Below, piece after piece: positions 1 through 9,500 of a stretch of 64,000 bases of DNA. The DNA lies in contig CAXXKP010000001.1 in assembly GCA_963663665.2 (NCBI GenBank), positions 1,338,758-1,402,757 of the forward strand, in the 5' to 3' direction. A model generated the notes under the pieces. The model saw only the letters and a program-made list of their open reading frames with translations, was not told the origin of the DNA and ran no database searches. The position numbers and the translations under genes are program-made. The stretch's first letter is position 1, and the number at the start of each line of letters is the position of its first letter. This DNA comes from SABI01 sp963663665 (GTDB lineage: Bacteria > Spirochaetota > Spirochaetia > Sphaerochaetales > Sphaerochaetaceae).

Positions 1-305
1 TCGCCATTTTTCTCGATAGTGAGAAATCGTGTTTGTTTCACGCTCGCAGGAGAAAGAAAGAGAGTAATACTTTGCGTTTTTCCCTCCTTTGTAAGTGTGA
101 GTGTTTGAATCCTTCTTTCTCTTTCTTCTCCATTTGTCTCTATGAGTGTAAGTGTGATATCAAGAGCCGATGTATTATGTGTTTGTGTCTCTTTAACTTT
201 TTTCATAATCTCTATTGGATTGATATCAGCACTAAATAGATGACTTGATAATATGAATAATTGAATTATTAGAATAATTATTACTTTGTTGATGTGATTT
301 TTCAT
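1..305 (-). CDS. LolA-like outer membrane lipoprotein-sorting protein (5' part, runs off the left edge)
   Basis: Read on the minus strand from an ATG at 305, about 101 codons are open to the window edge. The N-terminus is a signal peptide: basic start, hydrophobic core IIILIIQLFILSS, then a LFSA-type cleavage region. The mature part begins DINPIEIMKKVKET and continues with alternating strands ending in a VKQTRFLTIEKNG segment. This is typical of the LolA-like 'outer membrane lipoprotein-sorting protein' family (PF17131 type) that accompanies MMPL exporters. The ATG overlaps the stop of the upstream exporter gene as ATGA, so the two are translationally coupled. I infer a periplasmic protein that handles a lipid or lipoprotein together with the exporter. 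The C-terminal half lies outside the window. Confidence 0.75.
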   Translation of the reverse strand, partial: MKNHINKVIIILIIQLFILSSHLFSADINPIEIMKKVKETQTHNTSALDITLTLIETNGEERERRIQTLTLTKEGKTQSITLFLSPASVKQTRFLTIEKNG

Positions 306-2776
306 AGATTTCCTTCTTTTAAGAGTTCTTTTTTATGCAAAATTTGGAGAGCCACTGGGAGCACTGTGATACTAGATAGACCCGAAAAGATCATGGAAAT
401 ACAAAAAAGTATTCCCATTTGCTTTATTGGGATAAAATGACTAAAGATAAGACCGGCAAAACCTAGAGTCACGGATACCATATTTATAATTATTGCCCTA
501 CCTGTAGTGTTCATAATTGTGGTTAAAAATAATAAATCTCCCTGAATTCTCTCAACTCTCTGATAAGCGGAGATGTAGTGAATTGCATAATCTACTCCTA
601 TGCCTATAGCAATTGCTGCTAGGAGAGAGGTGATTATATCTAGAGGTATACCTAGTAAAGACATTGATGAAAAAATCCCCATAAGAGCAAATGCAACTGG
701 GATTAATCCAATAAATCCTAATTTTATATTTTTAAAGAGTAACGATAGTAAGATGAACACTATGAACAATGAAGAGACTAGTGAATATATCTGGCTTTTT
801 GTTACAAGGCTTGTGAGCGCTAAACTAATCGCCTCGCCTCCACCTATTAAGATTGTATATTCATTATCTGCGGACCAGAAATCATTGATATAGGCAGTTA
901 ATTCAGATAATTTATTTACACTATTGTCCTTTAACATGATTGTGATAATAGTTTTGTCAGGTTCAATAGAGTCGTTAATCAGCATCTCTAGATTACCTGA
1001 ATAAAGGACTAGGTATTGGCTTATAAGGTTGGTAAGGTCTTCTTCACTGGTAAGCCCATATTTTTGAGGATCGGTTGGAATTTCTTGATATGTGCTAGTA
1101 TCAAATGGCATGGGATTTTGTTCGATAACTTCATCAACTGAATTTACTTTATCTTTCCCCTCGAAACTGAATGAATCACTAAAGAAATCTAGAGAGACCT
1201 CTTTTTCACCCAAATTTTGATAGGGAATTGTCTGTTTATTTATCATAAAATTCATTCTTTTTATATAGGGAATAATCGATTGGACTTTACCAACCTGAGG
1301 CAATATTTCAATTTCTTTGTTGAATGTATCAAGTTTTGTGAGAAAAGATGGATTTAGAATCCTTTTTGAGTTTCTACTAGAAATCATAACTTCTATAAGT
1401 CCACTACCACCCATTTTTTCATTATAAAGTACCGTATCTTGAACTATTTTGCTTTTTTTATCAAAGAAATCGATCATATTTGTGCCACTTTTAATCCTAG
1501 GAATAAGCGAGATCGTTAAGATAATGAGTACAATAGAGATAACTATGAATACCTTATGGTGTTTGGTGACGAGAACTGCAATAAAATTGCTTGTTGATCC
1601 TTTTGAACTCTTTTCTTCCCTTTTTTTCCAGATATCTATAACTTCTTTTCTAATTCCATTATGATACGTAATTCGTAGAAGGGATGGGAGAAGAATGAGA
1701 GCTGCGAATTGTGAAATAATTACACCAAATGCACTCAATAGGCCAAACATTCTAAAAGGAAGGAGAGGAGAGGTTAGTTGTGCAATAAAGCCTGCTGCTG
1801 TAGTAATCCCAGCAAGTATGATAGGCATTCTATTTTTTTTAATAACAGAAGAAAGAGTAATGCATACTTCTTCAAATGAAACAGCTCCTGCTTTTGTTAC
1901 AATTTCCTCATAAAAATGGCTCATAACATGGATAGCGTAGGCACTTGCTACAATGAGAAGAATTACAGGAACTAGCATCGTTGCCATGGTAAATGTAATA
2001 GTAAAAAGAAACATCATTGAAATTACAATTGAGGCACTAAAGATAATAGTGATGAGAGGTAAAATGATGCCAGTAATTTTTTTAAATGAGAATAGTAAGA
2101 CGAGAACAATGAGAAATCCCACTATCGGCGCAAGAATTACCATGTCACTTACGAGGCTTTTATTTATTTGCTGTTTAACTACAGGCAAGCCTATAAGGGT
2201 AAAATTCTCTTTATTATGATTACTATCAATGCTCAGTGTTCTAATAGTGTCCATAAGTTCTTTTTGCGCAGTGGAGTCTAAACCTCTATTCATTGTAACT
2301 ATAATTGAAGCCATAGTTTGGTCTTTTGATATGAGAGAGTTCTCATAAACATCTTTCCAACTCTCAAGGCGTTCTTTTAAGGATAGGATTTCATTCTCGC
2401 TGGTTCCACTAAAAAGAGGAACGACCTTCATTCCAAATTCGTCACTATCAATATGATCTAGTGTTGTTATACTCATTACTGATTCAACCCCATCAAACGT
2501 TTTGATAGTATTACTCAAGCTCTCGATGAGAGCGAGACTTCCTGGTTGGAGAATCCCTTCTTCTTGATGGACTCCTAAAACTAAGCTATCAAGTGAGCCA
2601 AATTCCTTTTCTATAGTTTTGTTTATTTGAATAACCTCAGCTTCTTTTGGGATAAATACATCCGTCGAACTATCAATAGTGAGGTATCTAAACATTAGCC
2701 CAGAGAGAATGGTTAGTACTATTGCGAAAATAGTAACAAGAATATCCTTTGTAAGTTGTATCCGTTTAGTTTTCAT
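302..2776 (-). CDS. RND/MMPL-family exporter
   Basis: A large inner-membrane protein of about 824 residues with the two-fold RND plan. There is one N-terminal TM helix (about 10-30), a large periplasmic loop with the FGSLDSLVLGV segment, and a block of five to six TM helices (about 210-375) with a sterol-sensing-like VPVILLIVASAYAIHVMSHFYEE motif. A second periplasmic loop and a second TM block (about 685-815) follow, with AIGIGVDYAIHYISAYQRV. These are hallmarks of the MMPL/HAE3 'predicted exporter of the RND superfamily'. I prefer the ATG at 2776 to the GTG one codon upstream; no strong ribosome site is visible. It is coupled to a LolA-like protein, which suggests export of lipids or lipoproteins. 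The substrate is unknown. Confidence 0.85.
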   Translation of the reverse strand: MKTKRIQLTKDILVTIFAIVLTILSGLMFRYLTIDSSTDVFIPKEAEVIQINKTIEKEFGSLDSLVLGVHQEEGILQPGSLALIESLSNTIKTFDGVESVMSITTLDHIDSDEFGMKVVPLFSGTSENEILSLKERLESWKDVYENSLISKDQTMASIIVTMNRGLDSTAQKELMDTIRTLSIDSNHNKENFTLIGLPVVKQQINKSLVSDMVILAPIVGFLIVLVLLFSFKKITGIILPLITIIFSASIVISMMFLFTITFTMATMLVPVILLIVASAYAIHVMSHFYEEIVTKAGAVSFEEVCITLSSVIKKNRMPIILAGITTAAGFIAQLTSPLLPFRMFGLLSAFGVIISQFAALILLPSLLRITYHNGIRKEVIDIWKKREEKSSKGSTSNFIAVLVTKHHKVFIVISIVLIILTISLIPRIKSGTNMIDFFDKKSKIVQDTVLYNEKMGGSGLIEVMISSRNSKRILNPSFLTKLDTFNKEIEILPQVGKVQSIIPYIKRMNFMINKQTIPYQNLGEKEVSLDFFSDSFSFEGKDKVNSVDEVIEQNPMPFDTSTYQEIPTDPQKYGLTSEEDLTNLISQYLVLYSGNLEMLINDSIEPDKTIITIMLKDNSVNKLSELTAYINDFWSADNEYTILIGGGEAISLALTSLVTKSQIYSLVSSLFIVFILLSLLFKNIKLGFIGLIPVAFALMGIFSSMSLLGIPLDIITSLLAAIAIGIGVDYAIHYISAYQRVERIQGDLLFLTTIMNTTGRAIIINMVSVTLGFAGLIFSHFIPIKQMGILFCISMIFSGLSSITVLPVALQILHKKELLKEGNL

Positions 2777-2908
2777 CACGTAAACTGTATCTATTTCATC
2801 TATTTCTCGCTATCAATCAATGTAATGATATGAATCATCTTAATGGGTGATTTGTCCCTCTTTGAACGTTTTTCCAATTGTGGTAGAATGGTGTAACGGA
2901 GAAAAATT

Positions 2909-3373
2909 ATGACAAATCAAGAATTAATAGAAATACTAAAGAATCAAGAAGAGATAATCCAGTTCACATCTTTTGATTCTATACTTGCCTTTAAAATCGG
3001 ATCTTTTGTAGTCAATCATGCAATAGAAAAAGCTTTGCCTATTGCTCTTGATATCAGCATCGGGAATAGATGCTTATTTCACTATTCTTCTAATGGAGCT
3101 TCATTAGATAACGAGATGTGGATTATGCGAAAAGTAAAAAGTGTAAAGAGATTTAAGCATAGTTCTTACCTATTAGGGAGGCAATTAAAGGAAGATGGGG
3201 AAAGTATGAGTGAGCGTTACATGATAAGTGAACAAGAATATGCTTTCCATGGGGGATGTTTCCCTATTATCTTGAAAGGTACTGGAGTAGTAGGAACTAT
3301 GACTGTCTCTGGATTAACCCAAGAAGAAGATCACCAATTAGTCGTTGATACACTCATGCGATTTGTACAATAA
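2909..3373 (+). CDS. UPF0303 / haem-degrading-domain (HbpS/GlcG-like) protein
   Basis: A 154-residue cytoplasmic protein. The pattern ALPIALDISIGNRCLFHYS, then DNEMWIMRKVKSVKRF, SSYLLGRQLKEDG and GGCFPIILKGTGVVGTMTVSGL matches the UPF0303 family, whose members carry the GlcG/HbpS (DUF336) fold. Some relatives bind or degrade haem. No enzymatic residues can be assigned here. The start has a good ribosome site (CGGAGAAAAATT before ATG). The gene lies 24 bases before the alcohol dehydrogenase gene on the same strand, so the two probably form an operon and may share a role in small-molecule or redox metabolism. The family call is firm and the function is not. Confidence 0.8.
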   Translation: MTNQELIEILKNQEEIIQFTSFDSILAFKIGSFVVNHAIEKALPIALDISIGNRCLFHYSSNGASLDNEMWIMRKVKSVKRFKHSSYLLGRQLKEDGESMSERYMISEQEYAFHGGCFPIILKGTGVVGTMTVSGLTQEEDHQLVVDTLMRFVQ

Positions 3374-3397
3374 ATATACTATTAGGAGAATAATTAT

Positions 3398-4573
3398 ATG
3401 TTAAATTTTAGCTACTACAACCCAACAAGGATCATTTTTGGGAAAGATTCAATTTCTGAAGTAGGTTCTGAATTGAAAAAGCATTCATCAAAAGTTCTGT
3501 TTCATTATGGAAGTGGTTCTATAAAGAAGAATGGAGTATATAAGAAAGTAACAGCATCTTTAAAAGAAGCTGGTATTGAGTATATAGAACTCTCAGGAGT
3601 AGTTCCAAATCCCAGACTCTCTTTAGTAAGAGAGGGAATTGCTTTATGTAAGAAAGAGAAAATTGATTTTATCCTAGCTGTAGGTGGTGGGTCCGTTATT
3701 GACTCCGCGAAAGCAATAGCATTCGGTACTTTACTCACTGATAAAGATGTTTGGGATGACTTTTATATGGAACAAGGGAGTGAAGTCACCAAGGCTTTAG
3801 GTGTAGGAGTTGTTCTCACTATTCCTGCTGCTGGAAGTGAGAGTTCTACAGGTTCTGTTATTACAAATGAAACGAATAATCTAAAGCGTGCAGTAAACAG
3901 TGAAGCCCTCATTCCTTTATTTGCTATAATGGATCCAGAGACGAACTATTCACTACCAGATTATCAGAGCGCATGTGGAGCTTCAGATATCTTAGCTCAC
4001 CTACAAGAGAGATATTTTACAAGTGCTACGCACAATGATTTATCAGATAGACTCTTAGAAAATGCAATGAGAAATATTATTAGTTATGCTCCTCTCGCAT
4101 TAAAACACCCAACAGATTATCGTTATAGAAGTGAATTGATGTGGACAGGTACGATAGCTCATAATAACCTTTTAGATAGAGGAAGAGTGGGAGATTGGGC
4201 TTCACATGATATTGAACATGAATTATCTGGTATTTATGATATAGCTCACGGAGCTGGTTTGTCGATTATATTTCCTGCATGGATGCGCTATGTCTATCAT
4301 GAAAATATTGACAGATTTGTCCAATATGCAATTAGAGTGTGGGATGTATCAATCACTTTTGATGATAAAGATGCTATAGTAGAGACAGCAATTGATCGTC
4401 TTGAAGCCTTTTATCGATCACTAGGTCTCCCTGTTCATTTAGGGGATGCTGGAATAGGTCCTGATAAAATCAAGCTAATGAGTGATAATGCGTTGATAGG
4501 ACGAAAAGGGGTAGGAAATTTCCTCACACTTACTAGCGCTGATATTGAAAAGATCTTCCGGTTAGCACTTTAA
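3398..4573 (+). CDS. Iron-containing (type III) alcohol dehydrogenase, YqhD/butanol-dehydrogenase-like
   Basis: A 391-residue type III alcohol dehydrogenase expected to reduce aldehydes with NAD(P)H in fermentation or detoxification. Visible marks are the N-terminal PTRIIFGKDSI, the dinucleotide-binding GGGSVIDSAKAIAFG near residue 97, and IPAAGSESSTGSVITN. The four metal ligands of the family are in place: Asp and His in GASDILAHLQE, and two His in DIEHELSGIYDIAHGAGL. The length is normal for the YqhD/BdhA subgroup. The start follows TTAGGAG. It is probably co-transcribed with the preceding UPF0303 gene. It ends five bases before the convergent membrane iron-sulfur gene, where an inverted repeat GTGGGAA/TTCCCAC (4582-4610) may act as a shared terminator. 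Confidence 0.9.
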   Translation: MLNFSYYNPTRIIFGKDSISEVGSELKKHSSKVLFHYGSGSIKKNGVYKKVTASLKEAGIEYIELSGVVPNPRLSLVREGIALCKKEKIDFILAVGGGSVIDSAKAIAFGTLLTDKDVWDDFYMEQGSEVTKALGVGVVLTIPAAGSESSTGSVITNETNNLKRAVNSEALIPLFAIMDPETNYSLPDYQSACGASDILAHLQERYFTSATHNDLSDRLLENAMRNIISYAPLALKHPTDYRYRSELMWTGTIAHNNLLDRGRVGDWASHDIEHELSGIYDIAHGAGLSIIFPAWMRYVYHENIDRFVQYAIRVWDVSITFDDKDAIVETAIDRLEAFYRSLGLPVHLGDAGIGPDKIKLMSDNALIGRKGVGNFLTLTSADIEKIFRLAL

Positions 4574-4577
4574 CTAA

Positions 4578-5147
4578 TCAGGTGGGAATCTTCTTTAAGA
4601 GGGTTCCCACTGGACATACAGCGCACCAAGCCCTTCCTCTATAGAGAATTCCAAACCAGAGCCCTAATATTGTGCTACTAAGCATCACGGAATAGAGTCG
4701 ATATGAGAGATGAATAATCCATTGGCTTAACTCAATATTCAACACCTGTGGTATAGGAAATAGAGGGATTGCAATAAACAGTCTTATGAAGGGCATGGCC
4801 GCCATATTTCCAAATGCAACCTGAATTGTGCTTCCAGTGATAAAGATGAGATTCATAGAAATATAGGTAAGAAGAAGCTTCTTCAAATATCCATCTGTAA
4901 ACATTACTGGGGTCTTCTTATATGTACCTTTTTTCCTTCCTACTACGGATATGAAAGAGGCTCTGGGACAATAATGGCGACACCATAGATTTTCTTTCTT
5001 TATGACTAATATGATGAATGGTATTGTAATACAAAAAATAGCTGTTAAAGAAAATGCAATAGAGATGAAAGGGAGAATAAAATAGAGTAATGTAATTATG
5101 AAAAGACCTGTTATCAACCCTTTTTTTCTATGTACAGGGGATGCCAT
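4578..5147 (-). CDS. NapH-like membrane protein with Cys-rich iron-sulfur motifs
   Basis: A 189-residue membrane protein with about four hydrophobic segments (near 9-30, 30-50, 85-105 and 140-165). There are two cytoplasmic Cys motifs: LWCRHYCPRASF after the second helix and WCAVCPVGTLLKKI at the C-terminus. This CxxCP arrangement is the truncated NapH/RnfA-type electron-transfer membrane protein family. The start is the ATG at 5147, whose first base overlaps the TAA of the upstream ferredoxin gene (TAATG); a longer frame from 5183 would overlap that gene and is rejected. It probably anchors and exchanges electrons with the ferredoxin-like partner. The redox partner and purpose are unknown. 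Confidence 0.7.
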   Translation of the reverse strand: MASPVHRKKGLITGLFIITLLYFILPFISIAFSLTAIFCITIPFIILVIKKENLWCRHYCPRASFISVVGRKKGTYKKTPVMFTDGYLKKLLLTYISMNLIFITGSTIQVAFGNMAAMPFIRLFIAIPLFPIPQVLNIELSQWIIHLSYRLYSVMLSSTILGLWFGILYRGRAWCAVCPVGTLLKKIPT

Positions 5148-5392
5148 TATTTTTTTACCATCACAAGTGCTCTTGGAAAACAATATCTAACACATTTCCC
5201 ACAACTTGTACATAATTTATAGTCAATTACCGGAGCTTTTAACCCGACCTGAGATATCGCCCCTGTTGGACAGGAATGGATAACTGGACAGTGATGATTC
5301 TGAGGACAACGCTGTTTTACTACAACGAGTTTTCTAGGTCCAATAATTTTTTCTTGCTTCGGTGGAAATCCAAATAATTCTCTTAAACCCAT
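5147..5392 (-). CDS. Ferredoxin-like 4Fe-4S protein
   Basis: An 81-residue soluble protein. The C-terminal half has a canonical 4Fe-4S motif CTSCGKCVRYCFP (CX2CX2CX3CP). The N-terminal half has an atypical Cys/His-rich stretch CPQNHHCPVIHSCPTGAI (CX5CX5CP) that could form a second cluster. The basic N-terminus carries FPPKQEKIIGPRK. It is coupled by a TAATG overlap to the following membrane iron-sulfur protein, so the two probably form one electron-transfer unit. A role in polyferredoxin or thioredoxin-like redox chemistry is possible. Nothing in the sequence fixes the substrate. Confidence 0.75.
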   Translation of the reverse strand: MGLRELFGFPPKQEKIIGPRKLVVVKQRCPQNHHCPVIHSCPTGAISQVGLKAPVIDYKLCTSCGKCVRYCFPRALVMVKK

Positions 5393-5463
5393 ATACTAGT
5401 ATCCTCAATATGCGAGATAGTCAGAATACTAACCGTGTTATCCTTTTTTTGACAGTGACGAAG

Positions 5464-6519
5464 TCACAGTACTTTATTTTCCTCGGAGATTTCTTTGAAT
5501 TGAGGCCGCACGCGCAAAAAACATTCTAGAACTTTTGGATGGAAGTGAGAGGGCCTAGTTCTTCCATCTCCATGAGTGATAATTTCTACAGCTTCTTCAT
5601 GACTATAGGCTTCTTTATATGGTCTTTTTGAAACAAGGGCGTCATATACATCAACAATTGCCACGATTGCTCCACTTATTGGAATATCAGCTCCTTTTAA
5701 ATTGCTAGGATACCCAGATCCATCATATTTTTCATGGTGTGAAAGAGCAATCTCGTAGGCCTTTTCTAAAAATGTGTTTTTTCCCATCATTTCCATCGTG
5801 GTTTGAATTGCTTGAGCTCCTTGAATTGTGTGTTCTTTCATTTCTGCCATCTCTTCTGCTGTCAAAGACTCATTCTTTAATAAAATTGAATCTGGTACTG
5901 CTACTTTTCCGATATCGTGTAGTGCAGATGCTTGAGCCAATAGGCTCACTTCACAAGGATCTAATAAATCTGGGTGTGTGGTAGCAACTTCACTAGCGAG
6001 AATATGACAATAACGTTGTGTATTGAAAATATGAATACCTGTGGTATTGTCTCTAGATTCTGCTAAATAGGATACAGCTTGTACTACAGTATCTCTTGTA
6101 TGTTCTAATTCTTTAGTACGTGCGGATACGAGTGATTCAAGATGTTTCCTGTGATTAGCGAGTTCTAGCTGAATATCTACTCTTTTTTTGACGATATCGG
6201 TATTAAAAGGTTTGGTTATATAATCAACAGCCCCTAAACTAAATCCTTTAAGCTGATCATCTGTTTGGTCTAATCCTGTTGTAAAAATAACAGGTATTTC
6301 TTTTAGATTTTTGTCTGCCTGCAGGATTTTTAAAAATTGGAATCCATCCATTCCAGGTAGAATGCAATCAAGGATTATTACATCAGGAATTTCAATTTGT
6401 AAAAGATTTAGAGCTTTTTCAGCATCAATTGCAATAATGAGGTTGTATTCCTTTTCAAGAGAGGCAACAAGTAAGTCGATGTGAAATGGTGAATCTTCGA
6501 CAATCAATATAGTGTACAT
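5464..6519 (-). CDS. Response regulator with HD-GYP c-di-GMP phosphodiesterase domain (RpfG-like)
   Basis: A 351-residue protein with two domains. Residues 1-120 are a receiver with the acidic pocket IVEDSP, the phosphoacceptor Asp in VIILDCILPGMDGF, and the conserved Lys in DYITKPFN. A short coiled linker (about 125-145) leads to an HD-GYP domain (about 150-345) with ALHDIGKVAVPD, the HTIQGAQ and LSHHEKYDGSGYP signatures, and VDVYDALVSKRPYKEAY. The intact HHE and GYP motifs predict an active c-di-GMP phosphodiesterase switched by phosphorylation. The gene starts six bases after the stop of the hybrid kinase gene. That pairing suggests the kinase feeds phosphate to this regulator through its receiver and Hpt domains. 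Confidence 0.92.
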   Translation of the reverse strand: MYTILIVEDSPFHIDLLVASLEKEYNLIIAIDAEKALNLLQIEIPDVIILDCILPGMDGFQFLKILQADKNLKEIPVIFTTGLDQTDDQLKGFSLGAVDYITKPFNTDIVKKRVDIQLELANHRKHLESLVSARTKELEHTRDTVVQAVSYLAESRDNTTGIHIFNTQRYCHILASEVATTHPDLLDPCEVSLLAQASALHDIGKVAVPDSILLKNESLTAEEMAEMKEHTIQGAQAIQTTMEMMGKNTFLEKAYEIALSHHEKYDGSGYPSNLKGADIPISGAIVAIVDVYDALVSKRPYKEAYSHEEAVEIITHGDGRTRPSHFHPKVLECFLRVRPQFKEISEENKVL

Positions 6520-6525
6520 AATATG

Positions 6526-9500
6526 TCAACATCCTTCTGATAATAGTTGAACTATTTCATCTAATTGGGAAATACTTTCATGGTATTTATATAAGCGAGT
6601 CAGATTTTGTAAGTTAGCTACCTTTTCTTGAACGATACCCTCAAATGAAGCGTTTAATAGTTTTTCCATTGATTCTGCAATAGATTGGGCTTTCCCACTG
6701 ATTAATCCTTTTCGTAAAGTATTAAGAATTTTAATGATCTCCTCCAGCGAGAGAGAAATTGAGTTTTCATCAACCTTATCTATTCCTCGTTTAATGTAAG
6801 GAGATGTTTTTAGGGAGTCGATTATGAGTGAGAATTCATCAAGAAATCCTTGTTCTGTTTGTTCATAATCTTCAAATAGTTGTTGAGAAATCATTTTCTC
6901 AAGTTGAGTGGCAAGTTGAGACAATCTTGTTGCTCCTAAATTTGCACAAATACTTCTTACTGAATGAACGAATCTAAGACGCTCATTTTCGTCTTTAGCA
7001 GTTTCCTCATAGAGTGCAGAGAAATCTTTGTATCCTTCGTAGAATTGATTGAGCAAACGGATAAACAATTCCATGTCTCCATGAAGGTAGACTAATGTCT
7101 TTTCAATATCGATTCCTTCAATTATATGATCAACAGAATTTTTGGAAGTGTTACTACATAATTTCTCATCTGGTAATGTTATGATTTCGGAGGGAAGGAA
7201 CTGCAGAAGTGTTCCATATAGTTCTTCTGGTTTGATTGGTTTTGATAAATAGTCATCCATTCCAGCAATGAGGCATCTTTCTTTTTCACTTCCACTCACA
7301 TTTGCTGTCATTGCAACAATGGGAATTCTAGAAATCTCAATATCTGGTAGTTCCCTTATGCGGCGAGTTGTTTCAAACCCATCAATTCCTGGCATTCTCA
7401 TATCGAGAAGTACAACATCGAAATGTTTTGTTTTAATGCTTTCAATCGCGGAAAGTCCGTTATTGACTGCTTCACATGTAGCGCCTACTTGCCCAAGTAA
7501 ATAGAGCATGATTTCTTGGTTAATTGCGATATCTTCTACAACAAGTATTTTCAGTGAGGAGAGAACTCTATAATCATCATATTTATTTTTTTCATTTCTC
7601 TCCACGAGTCTCATTTTAGAATGTATTTCATCGAGTAGTTTTGTTGAATCTACGGGTGTAGTGATAAATCCATCAAACAACGTATCTTGTGCATAATTAA
7701 GTAAAGATTTTTCTGTTGTTGGATCGTGGGTAATGAATATTAGGTGATTATTGTGAATACCTTCTTCTTTGCATTTCTTCAACAGGTTATAGATTTCATC
7801 ATTAATTATGGAATCGTCGATGATACATAAGGTGTAAGGATGGGTATTTTGTTCAATAATAGGTCTTTGCAAATTAAAATCAGAAATGGTTGTTATTACA
7901 TCAACTTCAATTCTATACTCCTTTAGAATCGAAGCTATTTCCTCTGCTGACTGTGAATTTGTATTCATTACAAGAGCCTTCGTATTAATCCATGAGGGGT
8001 CGATGGGATGAATAAGTTTGGAATTAGTATCTATTCCAAATGGTAGCGTAACAATAAATTTACTGCCCTGATGGTGGACACTTTCAACTTCAATAAGTCC
8101 CTTCATTGCTGTTACAAGCCATTTCACGATGGGTAGTCCTAGGCCAGTACTCTCTTGATGATGCTTTTTGTTTTCTTGGACTTGGTAATATGGCTCGAAT
8201 ATCTTAGTTATGTCATCAGGTTTTATTCCAACCCCAGTGTCTTTCACAGATAAAGAGATTTTTATTTCAGATCCAAAATCTTCAACTAAATGCGTCGACA
8301 CAATAATTTGGCCATTATCAGAATATTTTATAGCATTGCTTAAAAGGTTACTCAAAATCTGACCAATTTTAATTGGGTCGCTCTGAACAGTTATAGGAAT
8401 ATTTCTGTCGTGTTGGTATAAGATTGATATACCTTTGTCTGTAGCTGCTTGGTTAAAGCTAGAGATAACTTGTTCAATAGTCGTTCTGAGAGAGAATGGT
8501 ACAATATGTAATTCTACAGTTGACTGGTCAATTCTTGAGTAATCAAGAACATCACGGACAAGATTAAGGAGAAAATCACTACTTGATTTAACTATTTTAG
8601 TAAGGCGTAATTGATGAGGATCAAGATGGGTATCAAGAAGCATATTATTTACTCCTATGATACTATTTATTGAGTTTCTGATTTCATGGCTCATTTTTGC
8701 GAAAAATGAATTGAGTTCTTTATTCATCAATTCTCTTTCATGAGCAAGCAACTCAGCTTTTTCGCTCATTTCCTTCATCTGTTTTGTGTACTCATTTCTT
8801 GATAAGACTTCACCCACATTATTAGCAAAATAACGCAGTAATTGCCTTTCATCCTTATTCCAACTCATATTGCTTCTAACAGCATCAAAACCAATGAATC
8901 CATAATTATGATTTTGTCCAATAATTGGCTGAAAGAGAATCGATTTTACCGATTGTGCTAGTAAGATTTCTCTTTCAGCTATCCAATCATCGTTTAATTT
9001 ATTTACTTCATGGACATAAATCTCTTTTCCTTCGCTGAGTTCCATAATTAAATTGGGAAAAATGTCTTTCGGAAGCTGTTGGAGATTATCAATTTCAGGA
9101 GAAATATTTACTGCACACCATTCATGGGTGTTATCCATAATTTCTCCTTCTCTAAATAAGAAAATATACGATCGGTCTGACCCTGAGAAACTGCCGAGTA
9201 CTTCGAGTGCATGATTAATAATTGGATCAAAAGTGAGTTCATTACTTGTGAATATTTTATTTGTTAAATCAAACAAAATATTCTCGAAAGCAATTTTTCT
9301 CTCTAATAGCCTTTCTGCAGTTTGAATTTCTGTAATATTAGTTATGCATGTTACAATCCGATCTTTTTTACAATGAGGGGAGATTGGTGTTGATGATACG
9401 CTTACACGATAAAGTTGTTCTTTAGTATTACGCAATATGGTTTCATAACCTGATTGCGATTTGTATTCAGATAATATTGAAGTGATGTTACCCCCAATAA

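Noticed and set aside
33..239. Plus-strand open frame of 68 codons at the left edge
   Set aside because: It is antisense to the LolA-like gene, which has a signal peptide, family features and coupling to the exporter. The plus frame is Cys/Phe-rich with no ribosome site.
5446..5475. Terminator after the HD-GYP gene (GTGAC/GTCAC)
   Set aside because: The stem is only five base pairs and the minus-strand 3' side is A-rich, not T-rich.
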